From assembly GCA_009781175.1 (NCBI GenBank), contig WQYQ01000005.1, positions 109,576-173,575 on the forward strand: a stretch of DNA of 64,000 bases. Direction: 5' to 3'. A model generated the notes under the pieces. That model saw only the letters and a program-made list of their open reading frames with translations, had not been told where the DNA came from and ran no database searches. Positions 17,476 through 27,335 of this stretch are shown here, in pieces. A program made the translations under genes and the position numbers. Source of the stretch: Betaproteobacteria bacterium (lineage in GTDB: Bacteria > Pseudomonadota > Gammaproteobacteria > Burkholderiales > Rhodocyclaceae). How positions within the stretch are numbered: position 1 is the first letter of the stretch; every line of letters starts with the position of its first letter.

Positions 17476-19386
17476 TCAGGCTGCGATCGGCAGAAGTTTC
17501 TGCCCAAGCGCTGCGCGCGATGCGCTACCCACCTCAAGACCCGATCCAAGCAATTCCTTCATGTCGAGGATCAGCACAATCTGTCCATTCGCCAAGGTTG
17601 TCACGCCCGCAACACCCTTGGGCCGGAAGGTATCGAGCGACTTGATCACGGCATCCTCGCGCCCCGCGAAGGAATCGATCGCCAGAACATAGTTGCGTTC
17701 AGCGGTCTGCATCAGGACGCCATATTCCGGCGCTACCGAACGCGGCCAGTTCAACAAGCCGGAGAGGGTATAAATCGGCAGAACTTCGCCGCGCACCACC
17801 ATCGTCGCGCGCCCGCCGACTTCTTGAACTTGTTCGTTTTCGATCGGCAGAATTTCGCGCACCATCGACAAAGGAACCGCAAACGGCTGGTCGCCCAGAC
17901 GCACAACGAGGACTGGCAAAATCGCCAGCGTCAGCGGTAATGAGATCTGGAAACTCGTTCCCTTGCCTTGGGCAGAGTGGATATCGATCGTGCCGTTGAG
18001 CTTCAGAATATTGGTTCTGACGACGTCCATGCCCACGCCGCGGCCGGACACGTCGGAGACTTCTGCCGCCGTTGAGAAGCCCGGCAGGAAGACCAGGTTG
18101 TAGCTCTGGCGCTCATCCATCGTATTGGCTTCTTCGTCGGTGATGAGCTTCTTCTCCAACGCTTTCGCCCGCAATTTCTCGGGATTCATGCCGTGACCAT
18201 CGTCCGCCACAATGATGACGATGTGGTCACCTTCCTGGCGTGCTTCCAAACGCACGATGGATTTGTCCGACTTACCGGAGGACAAACGTTCCTCGCGCGA
18301 TTCGACGCCATGATCGACCGCGTTACGAATCAAGTGAATAATCGGATCGGACAAGTCCTCGATCATCGTCTTATCGATCTCGGTTTCCTCTCCGCTCAGG
18401 ACAAGTTCTACATCCTTGCCTAGGCCGCGTGCCAAATCGCGCGCAATACGCGGATATTTCTGGAAAAGCCGTCCGATCGGCTGCATCCGCGTCTTCATGA
18501 CCGCATTTTGCAGATCCGACACGAGCAGATCCAACTGGCTGACCGCGGCATCGAGCGAATGCAGCGTATCCGAATCATTCGCTCCGTTCAGGATTTCCGA
18601 ACGCAAGGCATTTAAACGGTTTTTCGTCAGCCCGATTTCGCCTGCCAGGTTCAGAACCTGATCCAGACGGGTCGTATCGACACGAATTGAATTGTTATCG
18701 CGCTGTCGTTCGCCCTCGCGCCGTCCCGTCGCGGCGCTGCTGGAACCCGGTTTATCGGAAGCGCGACGTCCCATCGCGGCCTGGACGACCTGGTCCAAAT
18801 TCTTTTCAGGCTGCGCAGGCACACCGGCAGCCTCCTGAACGACAAGCTGATTGGCCGCCTGCACACCGGTAATCACAGCATGCAGCGCATTCCAGTCGGG
18901 TTCTTCACTGTTGTTGGAGGCTACAGGCGTAGGCACAACCGCGGCAGGTGCAGCAACTTCCACGGCAGGCGCAGGCGCTCCACCAGCAGACAATTGACCG
19001 GCAATTGCGAGCTTCAAATTTTCAATCAAACTCGGTTCGGCCGCTGGAGGCTGGGTGCCGCGTTCGAGATCATTGAACATATCGCGCACGCCGCCGGTTG
19101 CCGCCAAGATCACGTCCATCACTTCCGGCGTAACGGGCAGTTCGGCGTTGCGCAGCTTGTCGAACAAGTTTTCGGTCAAATGACACAGGGTGACCAGTTC
19201 GGTCGCATTCAAGAAGCCTGCACCGCCCTTAATCGTGTGAAAGCCCCGGAAGATGTCATTGAGTAAGCCGGTATCATCGGGAAAGCGTTCGAGATCAACC
19301 AGTTTGTTATCGACACCCGACAATAGATCCCCCGCTTCAATCAGGAAATCCTGTAGCAGGTCTTCCATTCCACCAAAGTCACTCAT
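17476..19386 (-). CDS. cheA: Chemotaxis histidine kinase CheA
   Basis: Hpt (DIFRGFHTIKGGAGFLN), dimerization, HATPase (LIRNAVDHGVESREER, DDGHGMNPEKL) and C-terminal CheW domain. Confidence 0.96.
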   Translation of the reverse strand: MSDFGGMEDLLQDFLIEAGDLLSGVDNKLVDLERFPDDTGLLNDIFRGFHTIKGGAGFLNATELVTLCHLTENLFDKLRNAELPVTPEVMDVILAATGGVRDMFNDLERGTQPPAAEPSLIENLKLAIAGQLSAGGAPAPAVEVAAPAAVVPTPVASNNSEEPDWNALHAVITGVQAANQLVVQEAAGVPAQPEKNLDQVVQAAMGRRASDKPGSSSAATGRREGERQRDNNSIRVDTTRLDQVLNLAGEIGLTKNRLNALRSEILNGANDSDTLHSLDAAVSQLDLLVSDLQNAVMKTRMQPIGRLFQKYPRIARDLARGLGKDVELVLSGEETEIDKTMIEDLSDPIIHLIRNAVDHGVESREERLSSGKSDKSIVRLEARQEGDHIVIIVADDGHGMNPEKLRAKALEKKLITDEEANTMDERQSYNLVFLPGFSTAAEVSDVSGRGVGMDVVRTNILKLNGTIDIHSAQGKGTSFQISLPLTLAILPVLVVRLGDQPFAVPLSMVREILPIENEQVQEVGGRATMVVRGEVLPIYTLSGLLNWPRSVAPEYGVLMQTAERNYVLAIDSFAGREDAVIKSLDTFRPKGVAGVTTLANGQIVLILDMKELLGSGLEVGSASRAALGQKLLPIAA

Positions 19387-19434
19387 GGCGCTCTCCGTGT
19401 TACGAATCCTTGGGACAACTCAAACATAAGGGGC

Positions 19435-20283
19435 TTAGAAGCCCAGGCTTTCGAGCAAATCATCGACTTGCGCTTGACCGGTCACGACATCGTCCCGGCC
19501 GACCGCGTTGATCACAGGGCCGTTTAGCAGCCCCTCGTCGTTGCCCTGTTGTTGCTGCTGGCGAACATTGTCGGGCATCACTTCGATCAGGACGCGCAAC
19601 AACTCCGATTCCATATTCGCGACCATCTCGACGACCTTCTTGATCACCTGGCCAGTCAAGTCCTGGAAATCCTGTGCCATAACGATTTCCAACAAATGGT
19701 CGCTGGTCTGTCTGCTATCCGAAACCACGTTTTCAAGAAAACGATGCGTCTCGTCCGCCAAAGTCTTGAACTCTTCAACCGACAACTGCTTAGCGTAAAG
19801 CTTGTCCCAACTCGAATGCAGGACGGCTGCGCGCGCTTCCAGTCCTTTTTGCAAGGGCGTGGCAATATCGGCGGCATTGAGCACACGGCTAGCGGCCTGC
19901 TCGGTCATCGTGCCGATGTAATTTAAACGATCGCGGGCATCGGGAATCTGACGTGCCGTTTCCTGTAATTTCCGGTCATAACCAAGCTCACGCAGCGAAT
20001 CGTGAAAGCTTCGTGTCATCTGGCCAATTCTGTGATAAGCCGAATGCTGCTTCTCCTCCGCCGTCATCGGCTCGCCACCAGCTTCCGCCGCATTCTTGTC
20101 TACCGCATTGAATTGGGATGCCAAGGAATCAAAAAGCCCCTGCAATTCATCGTTGTCGCCGCTACTATTGCTTGTTGATGTTGGAGCCGGTTTTGGCGCA
20201 ACGGCCTGGACAACTACGCTGTCAAACAGTGCTTGGAGTTCGTCGTTATCGCCGGCTCTATCATTGATCGGACTGACTGCCAT
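19435..20283 (-). CDS. cheZ: Protein phosphatase CheZ
   Basis: ORF with RIGQMTRSFHDSLRELGYDRKLQETARQIPDARDRLNYIGTMTEQAASRVLNA...IVMAQDFQDLTGQVIKKVV...VDDLLESLGF. Confidence 0.95.
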   Translation of the reverse strand: MAVSPINDRAGDNDELQALFDSVVVQAVAPKPAPTSTSNSSGDNDELQGLFDSLASQFNAVDKNAAEAGGEPMTAEEKQHSAYHRIGQMTRSFHDSLRELGYDRKLQETARQIPDARDRLNYIGTMTEQAASRVLNAADIATPLQKGLEARAAVLHSSWDKLYAKQLSVEEFKTLADETHRFLENVVSDSRQTSDHLLEIVMAQDFQDLTGQVIKKVVEMVANMESELLRVLIEVMPDNVRQQQQQGNDEGLLNGPVINAVGRDDVVTGQAQVDDLLESLGF

Positions 20284-20351
20284 ATCTGGCTCCCGTAATT
20301 CCACTAACAATCGTGTGCATTAACTGTGCAGCACTTACTGGACCGTATTGC

Positions 20352-20741
20352 TCACTTGCCCATTTTTTCAAAAATCTTTCCGAGTTTTTCCGACATCGTC
20401 GCGGCGGTAAAAGGTTTGACGATGTATCCGCTCGCGCCAGCTTGTGCGGCTTGGATAATGTTTTCCTTTTTGGCTTCAGCCGTAATCATTAGAACGGGAA
20501 GCCCTTTAAGCTGCGCGCTGGCGCGAATCGCTTGCAACAACTCGATTCCCGTCATATTCGGCATATTCCAGTCGGTCACGACAAAATCGAATCCACCATT
20601 CTGGAGTTTTTGTAATGCGACGGCGCCATCCTCTGCTTCATCGACATTGGTATAACCAAGCTCTTTGAGCAGGTTACGCACGATGCGGCGCATCGTCGAA
20701 AAATCATCCACCACCAGAAATTTAGTTTTTGGATCGGACAT
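20352..20741 (-). CDS. cheY: Chemotaxis response regulator CheY
   Basis: [69 protein letters not shown]. Confidence 0.97.
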   Translation of the reverse strand: MSDPKTKFLVVDDFSTMRRIVRNLLKELGYTNVDEAEDGAVALQKLQNGGFDFVVTDWNMPNMTGIELLQAIRASAQLKGLPVLMITAEAKKENIIQAAQAGASGYIVKPFTAATMSEKLGKIFEKMGK

Positions 20742-20764
20742 GTCGCTTCTCCGGGACTCTGCTA

Positions 20765-21733
20765 TCACTGTTTATTTTGTTTAGCCAGCAAATATGGACG
20801 CATTGTTTCGGCAAGGATTCCTGCATCAAATTTAGCTACATAGGCATCGACACCAACCGTTTTACCCATTGCACGGCTCGCTTCCGACGATAGCGATGAG
20901 TGCATCACCACCGGAATGCCATTAAACCGTGCATCCGATTTGATATGGCGAGTCAGTACATAGCCATCCATTTCGGGCATTTCGGCGTCAACCAGAATCA
21001 AATCCAACTCATCGGACAATGGTGTTTTGCGTAGCTGAGCGTGCGAAGCCATGCTTTGGAGCCGCGTCCAGGCTTCTAAACCATTCAGTGCATGTTTATG
21101 GGCGACGCCCAGTTTGTCCAGCACTTCCATAATTTTCTTACGCGCGATGCCTGAGTCATCGACGAAAAACACATTCGCCTCAATTGAACTGCCAAGCGGG
21201 TTAATCTGCCCGATCGGAGGCTCACCAAAAATATTGGCCAGAATTGCCTCGACATCCAAAATCGAAACCAGGCGGCCATCCTGCAAAGAAGTAATCGCGG
21301 TAATGTAATTGTTGCTTGCTCCGCTGATATTGTCGGGCTGGCGCAATTTATCCCACTCGATGCGCATGATCCGGTCTACATCCTCAACCAGAAAACCGAC
21401 CGTGCGCTTGCTATATTCGGTCACCATCATCGAATCGCCCATTGGCCCATCTGGTGGCTGAAATCCCAATGCCCGGCCTAGCGACACGACGGGAATGACA
21501 TTGCCGCGCAGAGAAATCAGACCCTCCACGCCACTTGGCATATTCGGCGCCGGCGTAATGAATGGCGTCTTGGAAACTTCGCGAACCTTAAAGACGTTAA
21601 TCCCGAATATTTCGGTCGAACCTAAAGAAAACAAAAGAATTTCTAGGCGATTGGAACCGGCGAGCTTGGCGCGGGCTTCAACTGTTTCAAATAGATTGTC
21701 GTCAGCACGATCCATTTTCTGGCTCTCCTTCAA
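20765..21733 (-). CDS. cheV: Chemotaxis coupling protein CheV (CheW + receiver), paralog 2
   Basis: CheW-like N-domain ([53 protein letters not shown]) and receiver ([18 protein letters not shown]...[22 protein letters not shown]). Confidence 0.94.
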   Translation of the reverse strand: MKESQKMDRADDNLFETVEARAKLAGSNRLEILLFSLGSTEIFGINVFKVREVSKTPFITPAPNMPSGVEGLISLRGNVIPVVSLGRALGFQPPDGPMGDSMMVTEYSKRTVGFLVEDVDRIMRIEWDKLRQPDNISGASNNYITAITSLQDGRLVSILDVEAILANIFGEPPIGQINPLGSSIEANVFFVDDSGIARKKIMEVLDKLGVAHKHALNGLEAWTRLQSMASHAQLRKTPLSDELDLILVDAEMPEMDGYVLTRHIKSDARFNGIPVVMHSSLSSEASRAMGKTVGVDAYVAKFDAGILAETMRPYLLAKQNKQ

Positions 21734-22695
21734 ACTTCTGCGACTTCGGGCACATGGTCGATATAGGCGCGCAAGGCATCGGCCAACCGTTGAGGCTCAA
21801 ACTTGGAAACATATGCGTCCACACCGACCGATTTGCCGAGCGATTGATTTGACATGCCCGAAAGAGATGAGTGCATCAACACCGGAACGCCTTCGAAGCG
21901 CGGATCGGCTTTAACCGTGCGAGTCAGGATGTAGCCATCCATTTCCGGCATTTCGATATCGGTCAAAATCACCGTAACGAAATCGGACACTTTCCTGCCG
22001 CATTGCTCCGCATGCTTGGCGATCTTCTGGAGTTCTTCCCAAGCGGCACGACCATTGACGGACCCGACACCCTTTATGCCCAAGACTTCGAGCGTCTGGG
22101 CAATCTGCTTGCGCGCCACCGAGGAGTCATCGGCGTAATACACCGTTGCCGCTTTGTGCTGAACAGGCACCAAGTCCTTGAACATGAACTCGTCGTCGTA
22201 ACTGGTTGTCTCCGACAAAACCTTTTCGACATCAAGCATCATGACCAGGCGTTTGTCGGGCAGTTCCGTAATGGCTGTCACCAAACCACCCATGCGCGCG
22301 GTCATCATGTCGGGGGGAACGCGCATCTGCGCCCAATCGAGGCGCAGAATCGTATCGACCGCCTCAACTAAAAAACCTTGTGTATGACCGTTGTATTCGG
22401 TCACGATCATGATTTCGCAGCGAACGCCGTGGTTGAAGCCGGTGTATTTGGCCAGATCGACAACCGGCACAAGCTGCCCGCGCAGGGAAACCATCCCTTC
22501 GACGGCATCGGCCATTTCAGGGGCGGCGGTAATTGGCGGAGTTCGCATCACTTCACGAACTTTGAAGACGTTAATCCCAAAGGTTTCGCGTCGGCCGTTT
22601 CGCGGATCCTCACCCAACGAAAACAACAGAATTTCGAGCTTATTCGTACCAGCCAAGCGCGTACGTGCATCGATACTCTTCAATAGTTCGGACAT
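21730..22695 (-). CDS. cheV: Chemotaxis coupling protein CheV (CheW + receiver), paralog 1
   Basis: [64 protein letters not shown] plus receiver VYYADDSSVARKQIAQ...[22 protein letters not shown] overlap with next cheV. Confidence 0.94.
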   Translation of the reverse strand: MSELLKSIDARTRLAGTNKLEILLFSLGEDPRNGRRETFGINVFKVREVMRTPPITAAPEMADAVEGMVSLRGQLVPVVDLAKYTGFNHGVRCEIMIVTEYNGHTQGFLVEAVDTILRLDWAQMRVPPDMMTARMGGLVTAITELPDKRLVMMLDVEKVLSETTSYDDEFMFKDLVPVQHKAATVYYADDSSVARKQIAQTLEVLGIKGVGSVNGRAAWEELQKIAKHAEQCGRKVSDFVTVILTDIEMPEMDGYILTRTVKADPRFEGVPVLMHSSLSGMSNQSLGKSVGVDAYVSKFEPQRLADALRAYIDHVPEVAEV

Positions 22696-22958
22696 GCTTC
22701 TCTCCAGCTAGCAAAGATTGTCTTGTGCAATAGGCATCGAATGAACTTACGGCTCCAACCCAAATAACTTGAGTTACACCGTTTTTTTATCCAACTCTGC
22801 TTAACCTGAATTGTGGCCCACAAGGAACAATTTTCAGGAGAGAAAAAGCGGCATAAAAACCGGCGTTTTACGCGCATTGAAACGGACCGCCCCTGTGCGC
22901 GCCCATTTGCGTGCACGCAAACAATTCAACGACCGTTTCGTGGCGAAGGCCCCAAGCT

Positions 22959-24602
22959 TCAGCTTAGGAGGTCGCGTTCCAATGCCGCGCGGGCACGTTC
23001 CGACATGATCAGCACCAGATGCAATGTCGCCCGGGTCGCACCGACAAAAAGTTTGCGTCGTGCAAGCTCGTCCAGCGTTTCGAAATCGATTTCGCTCATC
23101 ACCACGCAAGGAGCGCTTTGGCCTTTAAAGCGATAAACCGTTTCGCAAAGCAAATCACCCGCGCTGAAACGCGGATTACCGAAAAGATCGTATTCGCCGG
23201 TGAAATGGCGCAGAGGAATCGGCCCCAGGCGATCAAGCCCGGAAAATACCGAACGTTCGCGCCCGCGATAGCTCAACAGCACAATCTGATCGCGCCGGAA
23301 GCCTTGCCCGATTGCCGCGGTCACCGCTCTGCGCGTGCGTTCGAGCATGCTCGCGCGGTCGGAATAGATTTCGATCACCACCGGACTGCCCGCAACCGGG
23401 CTCCCCGCCTCGATTTTTCCATCCGCAAGCCATGCGTTAATCAGGCCAACGATCTCGCGTGGGCTGCGGTGGTTCATATCGCAGCGCAGCCCGACCCAGC
23501 CCGGCAGCGCCACCGGTTCCTTGGCGTAAAGGTTCTGCCACGGATCATCGAGCCACCAGGCTCGGCCTTCCGGCCGCAAAAGCCGCAATACCGCATCGCG
23601 CCAAGCCGCCGAAAAATCCTGCCCTTCATCCACGATCAGCTCATCAAACAACCATTCCTCCGGCACAGCCATGCTCGCGAAAGCCTGTTCGATGCGGGTG
23701 AAAGCATCCGGCTGGCGGAAATCCGGCGTGAGTCCTGTCGAACGCAGCACTCGATTACAAAGTTGATGGTAAGAGGCGACTTCGCCCCCTTGCGGTACGA
23801 GACTCGCAAAATGATCGGCAAGCGGCCGGTTCAGACAGACGAACAAGGGGCGGCGGCCAGCCTCCAGCGCTTTGCGGAACACCGCCAGGGCAAGCTGTGT
23901 TTTACCCGAGCCCGCGGTACCAATGACACGCAAGCGGTGCGGGGACATCTCGATTCGCTGCGCCCAATCGGCAAGTCCGCCGGAAAGCCGCAAATAGAGC
24001 GAGCGCGCCGCATCCGCCACCGCGCCCACATCGGGTACGAGTTTCAATTCGTTGGCGAGCACCTGCTGCACCGCAGCAGCCACGTCCGAATCCGCCGGAG
24101 CGGATAGCAGGCCCCGCAGCACCGCAATCAATTCGCCACGCCGCCGTGCATCGACAACCCGCACGGCATCCAAGCCTACGGTTTCGGCTTGGAGCACCTG
24201 GTAATCGGGCAGATACAGCAGGGCTTCGAGCACAGGCGACTTGCCATGCAAAGCCTTGGTCAGTTTTGCATTCAGCGCTGTCACGCTTTGACTCAGCCGG
24301 TGCGCAAGATTCTGCTGCTGCCCTGCAACAAATTTAATGATTCCGTCGGCCGTCTCATTCACGAAACCCGTGCGCTGCTCGATCAGCACCAGATCCCCGC
24401 CCGGCCCCACTACTGCAAAATCAAGTTCGCCGAATACCGAACGCCCCGCCTCGACACGGCTCCAATGCACACCATGGAATACCGTGAAATCGTCGGGCAG
24501 GTCGCGCGCCAATAAGGATAAAGTGGCGCGCGCGCGAGCAAGCGCCGGCGTTAACTGCGCTTCGGCGAGCGATTGCCAGCCGTCGGGAATAATTCGGGCC
24601 AT
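22959..24602 (-). CDS. NERD-domain / UvrD-like superfamily I helicase (ATPase)
   Basis: N-terminal NERD-like GELDFAVVGPGGDLVLIEQRTGFV; Walker A VIGTAGSGKTQLAL; Walker B ELIVDEGQDFS; C-terminal RFKGQSAPCVVMSEID...RKLFVGATRATLHLVLIMS. Confidence 0.88.
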   Translation of the reverse strand: MARIIPDGWQSLAEAQLTPALARARATLSLLARDLPDDFTVFHGVHWSRVEAGRSVFGELDFAVVGPGGDLVLIEQRTGFVNETADGIIKFVAGQQQNLAHRLSQSVTALNAKLTKALHGKSPVLEALLYLPDYQVLQAETVGLDAVRVVDARRRGELIAVLRGLLSAPADSDVAAAVQQVLANELKLVPDVGAVADAARSLYLRLSGGLADWAQRIEMSPHRLRVIGTAGSGKTQLALAVFRKALEAGRRPLFVCLNRPLADHFASLVPQGGEVASYHQLCNRVLRSTGLTPDFRQPDAFTRIEQAFASMAVPEEWLFDELIVDEGQDFSAAWRDAVLRLLRPEGRAWWLDDPWQNLYAKEPVALPGWVGLRCDMNHRSPREIVGLINAWLADGKIEAGSPVAGSPVVIEIYSDRASMLERTRRAVTAAIGQGFRRDQIVLLSYRGRERSVFSGLDRLGPIPLRHFTGEYDLFGNPRFSAGDLLCETVYRFKGQSAPCVVMSEIDFETLDELARRKLFVGATRATLHLVLIMSERARAALERDLLS

Positions 24603-24722
24603 AACGCTTTTCCAAAAACGTAGGCCCGAATTGTCACCCGGATTCGGCTCGGAATATCTCCTTCACTGCTTTGGATCAGGTGAAAAGGGACTCTACCCCA
24701 TTGATTCCGCTTGCTTGAGTCA

Positions 24723-24797
24723 CCCCAAGCGGAAGCTCGGGGCTTCCTCGCTACAAATTTGAGACGCCTTCGGCACCTATTAATGTTTGTCTTGCCG
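24723..24797 (+). repeat. Palindromic intergenic repeat family copy
   Basis: CCCCAAGCGGAAGCTCGGGGCTTCCTCGCTACAAATTTGAGACGCCTTCGGCACCTATTAATGTTTGTCTTGCC; same module order as 27333-27450 (reverse) and 17363-17455. Confidence 0.65.
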
Positions 24798-24805
24798 ACC
24801 TACGG

Positions 24806-26425
24806 TTAAGCCGCATTTTCGTGCTCAGAATCTACGCGCCTGAGCCGAATCAGTTCGCAGGAGTTGAACCGCTCGGAACGTTCTGCCGACTCAAATTGGA
24901 CAGGCCCCTGACGGGTAGGTAAAGCGATCAAGGTTCCGGGCTCGACGAGATCGGGCGGCACAATAAGGCCAGGCCCGTCTTTTAAACGCGGAACTTGAGG
25001 CAGAAAAATAATCGGAACATGCGGGCGCTCCTGCCCCTTGGCATTGCGCTGAGGTGGCTTGAAGCGCGCCACAAGTCCAGGAAAACCAAGCAGCTCAACG
25101 CCCAATTCTATTTCTTCGCTGTTCCGAACACGTGTCCGGCGTGCAATACCGAGCACGAGTTTTTGATCTTCTGCCGGAATGATGGCCAATAACTCTCCAA
25201 TTTCTATCTGGACTAGAGTTTCTGACAAATGCTCCAGTCCCATTCCACCATGACTACGATCGAAAATTTCCCACTGCGACACGGGAAATTCAGGGACAGT
25301 TTCGTCTGAAGTCTGACGGCGCACTTGTGCCATATGCGCCATGTACAACCTGATTTGCTCAAAACCAATGACGACGTCCGCACGCGGCTGGGCCCGCCGC
25401 CGCATTTGCTTGCGCTCAGGTGGGTTACCCCAGCGCTCGTGGAGTCTGTCAAGCAATGCGACATATTCCGGTTCGCGCGCGTTCAGCGGCAAACCAAGCC
25501 GGGTTGGGGACACGCCTTGAGCCAGGCCTTCACGTTGTGCGTTGAGCCGGGCAAGCAGAGGGTGCGTATCCAAAAGCAAGCGATGACCGGCCTCCCGGTC
25601 GAGTTCGCCGCGATGCACGAGGGGCCGTATGCCTTCCGACGAAGGCCAGACCAGAAACCATCCGGGGTTTTCTCCAGTCCAATGCTCGGGGCCACAAAGA
25701 CGGGCCAAATGGCCGTAACGTTCAACATAGAAGCGGGTATGTTCGAACGAGCGATGCGTTTGCCCATGCGGGTCAGCAAGTACGAGCAGCAGAATTCGCC
25801 CCAACTGGCGCGCAATGCTTTCACTGTTCTTGCTGGTCAGCGCAGTATCGTGAAATTGCTGTTTGGCCGCCGTGAAGTAAAGCTCCACAGGGATTTGCCA
25901 ATGCTCCGCAGTCAGATCCCCATAGTTTCTGCAAATCAGCAAAACACGCCGATAAGCGTATTGGCAGGCGCGTAAAGCCGCGAGGCGAACGTATTCCTCG
26001 ACCTCGACAGTTCTTTGGCTCTTGGGGACTGAAACTTCCGCGTGGACGATATCTGCATAGGCTTTAGCAAACTGCTCTAGTGCGCGCTCTACGATTGAGA
26101 TTGATTTTTTTACATTGATCGAGACTTCGCTTTTGCTTTCGGAGGTACTTTCAAGGCTGGTGAAAACATCGCTTAGATGTTCATTGATGGTCTCCAAAAC
26201 TCTGTAGCGCTCTTCCGAACGCTCGATACCTGCCAGTAAAGCACTCAAGCGAGAGTTAATTTTTTCGCAGCAGACGATTGGGCGTTCAGGGGAAAGGTTA
26301 CCGATCCAGGCTTCGAGCTTGGCGGGACTGATTGTTTTTGCGCGCGAACCTCCGCTTCCCTTTTTTTGAAAAGGGAAGACTGCTTTAATGCGGTGGAGGA
26401 AATCATCAAGGGGCTGAGTACGCAT
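24806..26425 (-). CDS. Large cytoplasmic protein of unknown function with possible C-terminal PilZ-like (c-di-GMP) region
   Basis: 539-aa ORF; C-terminal QWEIFDRSHGGMGLEHLSETLVQIEIGELLAI resembles the D/NxSxxGxxL motif of PilZ-like domains; no signal peptide or TM. Confidence 0.6.
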   Translation of the reverse strand: MRTQPLDDFLHRIKAVFPFQKKGSGGSRAKTISPAKLEAWIGNLSPERPIVCCEKINSRLSALLAGIERSEERYRVLETINEHLSDVFTSLESTSESKSEVSINVKKSISIVERALEQFAKAYADIVHAEVSVPKSQRTVEVEEYVRLAALRACQYAYRRVLLICRNYGDLTAEHWQIPVELYFTAAKQQFHDTALTSKNSESIARQLGRILLLVLADPHGQTHRSFEHTRFYVERYGHLARLCGPEHWTGENPGWFLVWPSSEGIRPLVHRGELDREAGHRLLLDTHPLLARLNAQREGLAQGVSPTRLGLPLNAREPEYVALLDRLHERWGNPPERKQMRRRAQPRADVVIGFEQIRLYMAHMAQVRRQTSDETVPEFPVSQWEIFDRSHGGMGLEHLSETLVQIEIGELLAIIPAEDQKLVLGIARRTRVRNSEEIELGVELLGFPGLVARFKPPQRNAKGQERPHVPIIFLPQVPRLKDGPGLIVPPDLVEPGTLIALPTRQGPVQFESAERSERFNSCELIRLRRVDSEHENAA

Positions 26426-26498
26426 AGTTTCTCCTCCTCTTGAGTATTCGGATAAGCCGCAGTGATTTTATAGGGCGCACATTGTTAAACATTGTAAA

Positions 26499-27335
26499 AT
26501 GATAAAAATCGTTTCTTGGAACATCCAGTGGGGGCGCGGCGCCGACGGTCGCGTCGATTTGAGGCGAACTGCGGAACTACTGCAAGGACTGGATCCGCAC
26601 GTCATCTGTTTACAAGAAGTAGCCGTTAACATGCATGGGCTCGCAGGCGCCGCCCCGGAAGATGGTGTCGCGCGTTTGTGCTCGATGCTTCCAGGCTATA
26701 TTTTTGCATTCGCACCTGCTGTGGACGTCGCCAATCAGCAAGGAGAGCGGATGTATTTTGGCAATCTGACCCTCTCGCGCTTGCCCATCGGCCAAGTTTG
26801 GCGCCATTTGCTTCCCTGGCCTGCCGATCCCACAGTACCCGCAATGCAGCGCGCTTGCCTTGAACTTGTTCTCAATGCACCCAACAATCCGATTCGAATT
26901 CTCAACACGCATCTCGAGTATTACTCCAAATCAATCCGTCTGGCTCAGGCCGGTCGGCTTGTCGAGCTTCAGCGTGAAGCCGAAGCATTGGCCAGAACGC
27001 CTTCTACCAATAAAGACAACAACCCGGCTTTTAAAGCCCTGCCCCGCCCGGAGAAAGCTTTACTTTGCGGCGATATGAATTGCGAGCCTTCGACAAGCGC
27101 ACATAAGCGCTTAAGTGACGAAGGCGTTTGGCACGATGCCTGGCCGCTTGTGCATGGCACACGCGCCCATGCACCGACTGTCGGATTACATGGCGCCGAA
27201 TGGCCCAAGCACCCCTATTGCTGCGACTATTTCTTTGTCAGCAATGTTATCCAAACGCTCGTGAAACGAATTCAGGTTATTGAAGATACCGCAGCTTCCG
27301 ACCATCAACCCATATTACTCGAATTAGAAGTCTGA
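26499..27335 (+). CDS. Endonuclease/exonuclease/phosphatase family protein
   Basis: MIKIVSWNIQWGRGADGRVDLRRTAELLQGLDPHVICLQEVAVN...ILNTHLEYYSKSIRLAQAGRLVELQ...LLCGDMNCEPS...ASDHQPILLELEV. Confidence 0.95.
   Translation: MIKIVSWNIQWGRGADGRVDLRRTAELLQGLDPHVICLQEVAVNMHGLAGAAPEDGVARLCSMLPGYIFAFAPAVDVANQQGERMYFGNLTLSRLPIGQVWRHLLPWPADPTVPAMQRACLELVLNAPNNPIRILNTHLEYYSKSIRLAQAGRLVELQREAEALARTPSTNKDNNPAFKALPRPEKALLCGDMNCEPSTSAHKRLSDEGVWHDAWPLVHGTRAHAPTVGLHGAEWPKHPYCCDYFFVSNVIQTLVKRIQVIEDTAASDHQPILLELEV

Noticed and set aside
23019-24107. 362-aa plus-strand ORF
   Set aside because: Antisense shadow of the NERD-helicase gene.
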